Shown here: positions 52,689 through 64,000 of the stretch, piece after piece
Layout of the letters: each line of letters opens with the position of its first letter
Position numbering within the stretch: the first letter of the stretch is position 1
Assembly: GCF_019097595.1 (NCBI RefSeq)
Contig: NC_080716.1
Location: forward strand, 10,217,401 to 10,281,400
Length of the DNA stretch: 64,000 nucleotides
Origin: Hemibagrus wyckioides
Lineage: Eukaryota > Chordata > Actinopteri > Siluriformes > Bagridae
Direction of reading: 5' to 3'
The notes under the pieces: model-generated
What the model was told of the DNA's origin: nothing
Seen by the model: the letters and a program-made list of their open reading frames with translations, nothing else
The model's database searches: none
Position numbers and translations under genes: made by a program

Positions 52689-53064
52689 GTATTGCCAAAA
52701 GTTTTGGGACACCCCGCCAAATCATTGTATTCAGGTGTTGGAGCTTAGTTCCAGTGAAAGGAACTCTTATGTCTTATGAACTCTTATGACATGCTTTATG
52801 GGAACAGTTTGGGGATGACCGCTTCCTGTTCCAACATGACTGGACATCAGTACACAAAGCAAGGTCCATAAAGACATGGATGAGTGAGTTTGGTGTGGAG
52901 GAACGTTACAGCGTCCTGACCTCAACCTGATAGAACACCTCTGGGATGAATTAGAGCAGAGACTGTGAGCCAGGCCAATACTGGGATATCTGTCTTTACA
53001 TGCACAGGAATTCCACAAGGTTTAAAAAATTTTTCACCATTCCTCTAGAAGCACATTTGTGAGG
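52689..53064 (+). mobile_element. Tc1-like family A relic with inverted 3' part
   Basis: The left portion follows the family in the plus direction: TATTGCCAAAAGTTTTGGGA, then AAGGTCCATAAAGACATGGA. After GAGCCAGGCCAATACTGGGA it switches to the opposite orientation, ending CTCTAGAAGCACATTTGTGA. The switch point matches that of the composite at 6.57-7.41 kb. The left terminal repeat is damaged and the right outer end is missing. Confidence 0.75.
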
Positions 53065-53924
53065 AGCTTCTTCCTTCAGGACATTAGACTCCTCAATACG
53101 GATATGTCCATCTCACGAAACTCTTAGGACTCCATAAAGACTTGTTTACTCCACTGAAACACTGCACTTTACTGTTTGCACATTAATGCATCACTTTCAA
53201 TTCTGTAATGTTGCACATTCTGTACCATTACTACATGTTACATTATTACACATCATGCTACTACATGTAACATGCAAACATATTGCACATTACATTCTAT
53301 TAACTCTTTTTCTGTTCTTATTATTTCGATTCATTCTTTTTTAAAACATAGATCTTACATTTTGTTTATTTATATTCACAGTCTAGGAGGAGTGGCTGGG
53401 TTTTCATTTCACTGCAAGTGAATGAATGAGTGCAGGGATATTTCTCTAAATCAATAAAGGAATCAACATATAATTTCGTGACAGCTGAACAGCATAGTGG
53501 AACTGACAACCCCTTGATAAAGAACCCTCTTCAGCCCTAACCTAGAAAGTTTGTGTTTTTAAGAGACAGGAGAGAGCTGAACACTGATACCATGAATAAA
53601 CACACAGGTACCCTAGTATGTTCTTATGTACATGTTTGTGATTTATTCATTAACTAATTAGACGTAATTGTCTGATTTCACAATATATATAAGAATGCTG
53701 ATAATCATGATGATGATGATGATTTACTAGATAGGTCAGTGTGCAAAAAATATATACTGTTAAACAGCATATTAATGGAAACAGAGAATTACAAGGCCAC
53801 ATGCTTGATTAGCAAAAGCTTCATTAACTCATTAGGAAAGCATGCCTTGGCAAACCACCCTTGAAACTAAGATTACTGAACCGATCTTCAGTAAAGAAAC
53901 AGATCCTGCAGCGTTCATCCAGGT
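53065..53924. other. Intergenic region, CHMP5 3' flank
   Basis: AT-rich sequence lies between the CHMP5 stop and the BAG1 promoter side. A minus-strand AATAAA (TTTATT at about 53642) could polyadenylate CHMP5. A short GAT triplet run lies near 53710-53723. I see nothing else that I can name. Confidence 0.55.
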
Positions 53925-56857
<2,933 letters not shown>

Positions 56858-57080
56858 TTTTGTTTAATGTTACCGACAACCTGATCCTGCTTTAGGCCAA
56901 AGCTGGAAGCTGGGAGATTCGTGCGGAAAATGATTCCCTTGAATGACTCTTCTGAGTGAGTCAGAAGCATCTAAATGAATCAACAGCAAGCTCTGCTGAT
57001 CGCTCTAGCCGAATCAAATAGTTCAAAAGAATCGAATCCATAAGGTCATACGCAATGCCTATCCCAAGCTGGTACATCCA

Positions 57081-57115
<35 letters not shown>

Positions 57116-57216
57116 GAGGCTTTAAATCCACGGCACCTCGATAAAGATGAATAAAAAGTATAGACCAAATCACCTTCTTGGTAGAGGTTTTTTTTTTTTC
57201 TAACTCTCACCAACAG
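56858..57216 (-). promoter_or_regulatory. CHMP5 upstream region
   Basis: This is the region 5' of the CHMP5 ATG. No TATA box is evident. A TG dinucleotide run lies at 57085-57113. The transcription start is not determined and I see no divergent gene on the plus strand. Confidence 0.35.
57085..57113. repeat. (TG)n microsatellite
   Basis: This is a pure TG run of about 14 units in the CHMP5 upstream region. Confidence 0.92.
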
Positions 57217-57245
57217 TTATTATTATTATTATTATTATTAGTATT

Positions 57246-57317
<72 letters not shown>

Positions 57318-57345
57318 TATTATTATTATTATTATTTATTTAGTT
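57217..57345. repeat. (TTA)n(TAA)n(TTA)n fold-back microsatellite
   Basis: A TTA run changes to TAA near 57281 and back to TTA near 57317. The two adjacent arms are perfect complements over more than 30 bp, so the DNA could form a long hairpin. The predicted peptide across it is an artefact. Confidence 0.92.
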
Positions 57346-57447
57346 ATTTATTATTTTTTATATATTTATTTTTGTTGTTGTTGATCATCAGCATCATCAA
57401 TCATCATAGCAGTCTATTTTAAATAGTTAAAAAGTGCATTAGTAATA

Positions 57448-57998
57448 CACTACCAGTCAAAAGTTTGGACACACCTTTTAATTCAGTGTTTTTTGTTTAG
57501 GGATTTATTTTGTACATTCTAGAACAATACTGGAGATTTCAAAACTATGAAATAACACACATGGACTTAAGTAATCCATATGTAATGACAACAAAAAACA
57601 GTCAGTTGTTATTTTAAGACACGAAGGTCAGGTTCTGGAATAGTTCTTGCAAGAACAGTATTGTCAAGTGCATTTGCAAAACCCATCAAGCACCATGATG
57701 AAACTGGCTCACATGAAGACCATCCCAGTAAAGCAAGACCAAAACTGACCTCTGCTGCAGAGGAGAAGTTCATTTAGAGTTACCAGCCTCAGAAATCACC
57801 AATTAACAGCACCTCAGATTAGAGCCGTTATGAAGGCTTTACAGAGCATCAGTAGCAGACATATCTCAATATCAACTGTTCAAAGGACATTATTGTGTAT
57901 TTCGGCCGCCTTCAGCATTGTTTTACAATGTAGAAAGAAATAAACATCAGGAAAGACCATGGAATTAGAAGATGTGTCCAAACTTTTGAGTGGTAGTG
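57448..57998 (+). mobile_element. Tc1-type MITE, family C
   Basis: This 551-bp element is flanked by TA on both sides. The ends are CACTACCAGTCAAAAGTTTG and, at the right, the inverse of CACTACCACTCAAAAGTTTG, almost identical over about 26 bp. Internal text (GAGTTACCAGCCTCAGAAAT, CAACTGTTCAAAGGACA) recalls the middle of a Tc1 transposase gene, but no long frame survives. Confidence 0.88.
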
Positions 57999-58434
57999 TA
58001 GTTTAAAGTGAACTTGAATTACTTGAACAACATCTATTCTAATCCAATCGAATACATATTCAGATTTTTAAAGGCTGCTCAGGGTTGCATGTTTTCAGAT
58101 GGAGAACTTCAGATAAAAGAACTTCAGATATTAAGTTCCCATTCTGCTGGATTTTTGTGGGATAACTAAGAGATTTCATGGTTGATACCCAGTCGAGTAA
58201 TTTAACAGTAACAAATTGTATGTAAGAAACAATTCACCGAGGATAAGGGTAAGAGACAGGTAATCTAATGATTTAAGTGTTTAAGTGTATATATTTATCT
58301 TACATTTGCACACTGTACTGTACATACTGTATTTATTTATTGTCATACCATTTAAATTTGTCCATTTACATCTACATATATGTATATATTGTATCTTTCT
58401 ATATATTATAGTTTACACATATATAATATTTATT

Positions 58435-58436
<2 letters not shown>

Positions 58437-58492
<56 letters not shown>
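58437..58492. repeat. (AT)n microsatellite
   Basis: This is a pure AT run of about 56 bp within a broader AT-rich zone (58.3-58.65 kb). Confidence 0.93.
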
Positions 58493-58493
<1 letters not shown>

Positions 58494-59869
58494 TGTATAT
58501 CATACTATACTATATTATATTATATTTTATATATTTACACTTTATATTTACATTTTTTATTTTAATTTTTATATTATATTTACTATTTATATTTATATAC
58601 ATATATATCTATATATATACACATATATTTGCATATGCATATCCGATAACTATTGGTTTTTCACAATTATTTTGTCTTTAATTTCTACATTTAATTTTCC
58701 CTATTTTTCTCTCTATATTTTTAACTATATCCCTTTACTTTTTATGTCCACATACTTTAATTTTTACTCTTTTCTTTCTTCAAATGTAGGACAGTCGTAA
58801 AAAGCATTTCACTACATGTTGTATGATTTCGTATGTGATGAATTGAATTTGAATTTGAATTTAAGAACAGGGTTTATGTTTTTTATGTCTAATTCTGTTT
58901 CTGGATCTGAATGGTTCTGGATTCTGAAGTGTAAGTTAGTGAAACAGCTCTTGGGCTTGATTTTAAGGGCAATATAGTAGTCCATCATATTTTTTTCACA
59001 AATACTGGATTTTCTGGATCTTTAAGATGTCACAGAGATGATAATATGCTGCTGAATAGATGCTACTGATATAATTGATGAGAACTGTCAAACTACAAGA
59101 TTTCCATTTTCTTAATATGGCTGTCAGCCATTAGAGACAGGGAGCTAAGAAACACCAGAGTTATGTACCAGTTAAATGTTTTTCCATTTGTACTACCCAC
59201 CATGCTCACAAATTATATGAAGGCTGCATTATATCATCTATAGTGCCAGAGTGTGTCTATACTCACTTAAAATGTCTTGCATTAACACACTCACAATGAA
59301 AGCTATGAAGCTAGTTCTGCACATTTTTTCAGAAACTCCTAAGATCACACGTACTAGTGCAGACCAACATTAGTGTTTTTTTTTTAATTAATCAACCAGC
59401 AATGGGGCACAAAATAGCAAGTGAAGTTGAGGTGGATAAGCAAGCTCTGGAAGTAGGCAGATGCACACCTTTTGTCTTTAAGAACTCACTGTCCATTATA
59501 AATCATCGAAGAGATATTTGGGCTAGGATAAAATCAGCACTAGTTTAGAAGGAAACTGTCATGGCAGACTCAAATGTAAGGCAATAGATATGAAAGTTAC
59601 ATAACTAATGAAGTGAAGGATGTCCTTGACATAACATAGGACATAACAATGACATAACTTGCCATAATGGAGACCTGTATTCCCTACTCATGTGAAATCA
59701 TGGTTAACGTACTAACTGCCATTTGTATTATTTGCCAGATTCACTGATCATGAGCAATTTGTAGAAGTGCCAAATATTGGTGCACTAGGTCACAGATTTA
59801 TAGTACTATCAGTCTATTAATACTTTTGAAGTATTTAGTTGTCATTTAAAGACTTCCAGAGACTGCCAG

Positions 59870-60010
59870 CTGTTTCTTAGGCAGTTCATTCCACCACCTA
59901 CTGTAGGAGCCAGAAAAGCCTTTACGCATGCTTTCTTTGTACCCTGAGAGATGGTGGGACCAGCCGAGAAATCCTAGAAGATCTTAAAGAGATAATAGAG
60001 GGTGTGAAAA
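59870..60010 (+). repeat. Repeat R7, copy 1
   Basis: GTTCATTCCACCACCTACTG followed by AGAAAAGCCTTTACGCATGC and CTTTGTACC matches 61.14-61.42 kb in order. It resembles a dispersed fish repeat; the family is not assigned. Confidence 0.5.
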
Positions 60011-60629
60011 GTGCTGGGAGAGACAATCAAACAATCAAAACAAATGTATTCTTTATGGCCATGTTGATGAATCAATGCCTTCTAACTGTTCCAAGTGACC
60101 ATGAACTGCTGCTTCTAGTCATCATAGCATGCCATGGCAATGTCAGCTTTAGGGCTGAAACATGAAGTCTGAACACTGGTTTAAAAATGACTGTGCATAC
60201 AGACACTCAAAAGAAGGATGACTAAAGCTCAATTTGAGCTGCGCTTGCCTCCTGCATCATCATTACCCTGGGAAAATGGTGCTTTGCAGCAAGGTTTGTG
60301 AATGTGACCAGATTGGTTATATCATAAATGCATTTTTTTTCTCTGTTGCTTTTTAGCAGATATGGATTCACTGGCTGACATCCAATCACATGAATAAAAC
60401 TCTTCTGATTCTGTTATAAATATAAATCATGTACGAAGACTGAAGAATACTTGTGCTGGAATGGGAGTGGTTATGGAAAACACAATGATTCATGCTTGTT
60501 GTTTGTTGTACTGAGCTAAATTGATGCTTCAGATGTAAAGTAAGTTACCATGACGATGCTGAAGACTTTCTGTTCAGTTTAACACATTGTATTTTCTGTC
60601 TGTTAGAAGAGATTGGCAGCATGTAGCAT

Positions 60630-60910
60630 CAAAAGCTCTGTGTTCCTGGTTCGGATTTGAGCTTGGATGTGTATGTTCTCCTCATGCCTACATAGGTTTC
60701 CTCTGGATTCTCCAGTTTTCTCCCACACATCACTGGGTGGACTTGCTATTCTAAATTGCCCCTAGGTGTAAATGAGTGTGAATGTGTATTCGTGCATGGT
60801 GCCCATTGATGGACTGGCATTCTATTAGGTCTCTACCTCATACTCAGTGTTCCCTGTTTAGTCACTGGATCCTCAGTGAAATTCCAGACACTGATGCACT
60901 GATGGTCTTA
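60630..60910 (+). repeat. Dispersed fish repeat R3, longest copy
   Basis: It contains CCTACATAGGTTTCCTCTGG, CTCCAGTTTTCTCCCACACA, AAATTGCCCCTAGGTGTAAA and GATGGACTGGCATTCTATTA. This order is familiar from many fish genomes as a non-coding interspersed repeat. Confidence 0.7.
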
Positions 60911-61139
60911 GGATTTACATTTACAGCATTTAACAGAGGCTGTTATGCAGAGTGAATTAAAGAAGTGCTTTGAAGGCTCAATAAAAACATATCCTCGTGC
61001 TAGTTCACTAGATCAGGGGCTAAAGAATACCATTAAGATATTCAAGTAGGTGAGAACAAACCTGAAAGAAAATACACAAGGCATAAAATATTAAAACGAA
61101 AAAAAATAATAATAATAGCAGTGTGAATATAACTGCTTA

Positions 61140-61420
61140 AGGAAGAGCTAGATCTTTAGTTTTATTGTGAAGACCATCAGTGAGCCAAAATATGCTCATT
61201 CCACCACCTGGGTGCTAGGACAGAGAAGAGTTTTGAAGCATGTCTTCCTTGTATCTTCCTTGTATATCCAGTTGAGTCATGTTAAATTCTCAGACAGAGC
61301 ACAGCACTGTCCAGAGTCTAATAAGTGCTTTAAGATGTAGGTGATTGTCTATTTTTGGCTTTGTAGGCAAATCTGACAGCTGAAGAAAGGCAGTGTGAGA
61401 GAATGCAGCAAAGGTGAGGG
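61140..61420 (+). repeat. Repeat R7, copy 2
   Basis: CATTCCACCACCTGGGTGCT, AGAGAAGAGTTTTGAAGCAT and GTCTTCCTTGTAT correspond to copy 1. It continues into TTTTGGCTTTGTAGGCAAAT. A short local duplication of CTTCCTTGTAT is seen near 61245-61265. Confidence 0.5.
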
Positions 61421-62924
61421 GTAGGGAAGAAATTCAGAAGGATAAAAACATGACTTGTAAGTATATTATGGGTTAGTAGTAGGGATTAGGTGGCCCACAA
61501 AGGCTGTTGTGTGACAATAATCTCTACCGAAGGCCTGACCCTCCTGGTGATGTAAAGGACAAACATGTCAGGTTAGCATTTGTGAGGCAAGAAGGATAGT
61601 TGGTTGTCTAGGACTACCCAAACATTATTAGATGGTATGACGGGGCTGCATCTAGAGGGATGTACAGCTGCTCAATCTTGCTGGTATCCATTACAAAAAT
61701 GCATGACAGTGGTTTGAAAACCCATGTGAGGACATGACTTCACTGAAAGAACAGGTAGACCAGATAATATGCAGGATCTCCTGTAAAATGAGCAGAATGT
61801 GCTAAAGAAAGAGAAAAGCAAGAGTGACTGTGAAAAGTAGGAACTGAGGTAGGAAGATAGAAATGATATATTCTAGTCAAAGAAGGCAGGAAAGTAAGCA
61901 GCGGTCAGATAGGAGGGTGAAGGAGGAGGTTAAGAATTGGATTGTTTATATATTTATGAATAGCAGAATCATAATTTTTGTGTGTGATTGGATACAGGTG
62001 AACGGAGCATAAGAACTGGGATAAATCATGTGATGTGTGAACTGGCTAAAGATCAGGGGAGTTCAGGTACAGAGGTACATGTGACAAATTCATCATACAT
62101 GTATGTTCGTATGTGAGGAATTATTGTTAGCACCTTTATCACATTTGACCTACAGTATATTTAGAAAAAAATAATCATGTTTGAAAAGGCTTCAAGATCT
62201 GACGAACAAAACGTTTGAGTCCCATTGTATATATACTGTCCACAGCTATTCATACTCTGCACTATAGTGTGCACTGCACATCATTAGAGATGACCTTTAG
62301 GAATGCAGCTCCACTGCTGATTATCTCAATCACACTTAATGAATTCACGTTCAAAGCAACACATTTCTTCTACTCATGTTACCATGTAAAGCAAGCCTTC
62401 TACTTCAAAACATCATTATTAAGAAAAGAGCACCTGCACTGCTGGTTTATGTGAATTGCAAGCTGTTCTAAGCTCTGATACTGGAGTTTAAAGGGAATAG
62501 CATTGCATGGCAGTGAAAATAATAAGAATTCAATTCAGTTTCACGCTGTGTCAGAGAGAAATATGTTCAGATGTAACACTTCTTTCTTCAAAGCATATAT
62601 ATGTACACATTATTTAGATTTCATAACTGATAAATGAGGCAACTCAATTGTAATAAGTTAAAATAATACATTCAATTGGGAACATGATTAGGTGCTATAT
62701 TAAAATTATTTATCTCTAATATTTCTTCTTATTTATTTATTTATCTTTACAAGAAGGCCAAAAAATGGAATTTGCGACTGTTTGGGTTTGTTCATATTCA
62801 GAATTGAATTTCTTTGTCAAGTCACACTCTACAGTGGTGGTTAATGGCTCAAATGTATATAGACACTCAGGGCTTTAATTCCTATCTCTTTATCAGTAAC
62901 TCTTTTGTTTTGATTTATCTGGCC

Positions 62925-63240
62925 TACCAGGGACACAAATGTTTATATCTTTAAAGTATATGATGATATCAAACCCATTTCTGCGCTCTGAGATGCCCCG
63001 AGTGCTTGTTCATAAGCATTTACAATTTGAAGGTGTTATCTTCAACCACTAATATTCTGTGTAAGGGTATCCAACAGAGGAAAAAACATCTCACACTAAA
63101 AGCCAACAGAGTCCTGACTCATTTTATATCAGACTTTCAGCCACAAAATAATTAAATTGTTTATACTGCTTAAAAATGTCAGATTTCTATTCCACCAGCA
63201 GAATGGAACACCAGTGTCCTAGTCAAAAGGGTTAAACACA
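62925..63240 (+). repeat. Dispersed repeat R4, copy 2
   Basis: It matches 37.14-37.46 kb in order and orientation: AGTGCTTGTTCATAAGCAT, ATTCTGTGTAAGGGTATCCA, CTCACACTAAAAGCCAACAG and TTTTATATCAGACTTTCAG. Neither copy has coding capacity. Confidence 0.65.
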
Positions 63241-63480
63241 CTTCTTTTATATGAGTGTTTCAAATCTAATAGCATTAATTTATTGATATTGTTCCGGGAT
63301 TCTTTAGCTATACTCTTGTGCTAGACCATGTAAATTTATAAATGCAGATATAAATATTTTATACACTTATAAATATAAATACATATAATTGTAAATGCAG
63401 ACAATTAGTTACCAGGTGCCCTAAAAGGGCAGTGGTAGTTTAACATTTCTATATTAGTGACAAAATGAGTTGTTCTAGAT

Positions 63481-63975
63481 CAGAGCTTCCCAAACTTTAG
63501 AGGGGTAAGGCCCCCCAAATACACAGCAAAAGCTCCACGACCCCCCCCCAACCTCTTTTTTTTAAAAAATACAGTATATTGATTAATAGTATTAAGATAT
63601 ATTTATACATATATTTGTATATTAGATATATTTAATAAAGCAGATTGTCTCTTTGCACAAAATTATCAACATTTATTAACCAGTTTATAAGAATTTTATG
63701 TGAATTATGAGAACTACCATAAAATGTAATATTTTTATATCCTGAAAATAAGATGATGTAAACATTCTTTACAAATATATTTAAATCCTTAACACTACAT
63801 ACGGTCTGCATACTATTTACAATTATATTGAATCAAAGTGTGTAACAGAAGCTTTTTATATTCTATTCTAAAATATTTTAATTATTTTAATATTTTGATT
63901 TACACTAGCTACGGCCCCCCTGCAATACCGCTACGGCCCACCAGGGGGTCGCGGCCCACAGTTTGGGAAGCACCG
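63481..63975. mobile_element. hAT-like non-autonomous element with NTCTAGAN target duplication
   Basis: The left end is CAGAGCTTCCCAAACTTT. The right end, read inverted, is CGGTGCTTCCCAAACTGTG, so the terminal repeats match over most of about 16 bp and fit the CAGNG start of hAT elements. Flanking octamers are TTCTAGAT (63473-63480) and CTCTAGAC (63976-63983), sharing TCTAGA; this fits the 8-bp NTCTAGAN duplication known for Charlie/Buster-type hAT elements. The interior of 495 bp is AT-rich and has no transposase. Confidence 0.75.
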
Positions 63976-64000
63976 CTCTAGACAAAACGTAATAATTAAA

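Larger units (their letters stand above)
58493..64000. other. Gene-free right flank with dispersed repeats
   Basis: No exon is recognisable on either strand. Apart from the repeats listed separately, the sequence is AT-rich and looks unique. The frames at 58285-58800, 59357-59548 and 62215-62454 have no resemblance to known proteins. Confidence 0.6.

Noticed and set aside
58285..58800. 171-codon Ile/Tyr-rich frame
   Set aside because: Translation of the AT-rich microsatellite zone.

Overview
The window is nuclear DNA of a ray-finned (teleost) fish. It has three spliced vertebrate genes with GT-AG introns, plus several families of decayed Tc1/mariner-like elements, a hAT-like element, dispersed fish-type repeats and many microsatellites. 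I see no bacterial features, CRISPR arrays or viral genes.

Layout: (1) 1-10.7 kb is gene-poor and repeat-rich, with Tc1-like copies, one of them an unusual inverted composite at 6.57-7.41 kb, and a CpG-rich patch near 8.5-8.9 kb that could be an unidentified promoter. (2) 10.7-16.4 kb is one block of about 5.7 kb of 19/21-bp satellite. It has higher-order repeats of about 500 bp and 1,569 bp and a degenerate tail to about 16.8 kb. Its long open frames are an artefact of the monomer length. (3) 17.9-47.6 kb, minus strand, is a complete myomesin gene, best matching MYOM1. I resolved 38 coding exons whose phases all agree; they give 1,497 residues with the standard myomesin order: head, 2 Ig, 5 FnIII, 5 Ig. 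A GC-rich 5' leader exon lies at about 47.5 kb. (4) 50.5-52.6 kb, minus strand, is BAG1 (7 exons, 206 residues). (5) 53.9-56.9 kb, minus strand, is CHMP5 (8 exons, 219 residues). (6) 56.9-64 kb is gene-free as far as I can see, with microsatellites, a 551-bp Tc1-type MITE, dispersed repeats and a hAT-like element with an NTCTAGAN target duplication at the right edge.

The three genes do not form a pathway. Myomesin cross-links thick filaments in the sarcomeric M-band, BAG1 is an Hsp70 nucleotide-exchange factor, and CHMP5 is an ESCRT-III accessory protein. BAG1 and CHMP5 are also neighbours in human, but head to head; here they are in tandem on one strand.

The most unusual items are the hierarchical satellite just downstream of myomesin, the inverted Tc1 composite whose internal junction recurs at 53 kb, tandemly duplicated 51-bp exons in the myomesin head, a GC-AG intron in BAG1, and two pairs of dispersed repeats that I cannot assign to a family. 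Exon boundaries were read by eye from splice signals, reading-frame continuity and remembered vertebrate family sequences; no alignment or transcript data were available.
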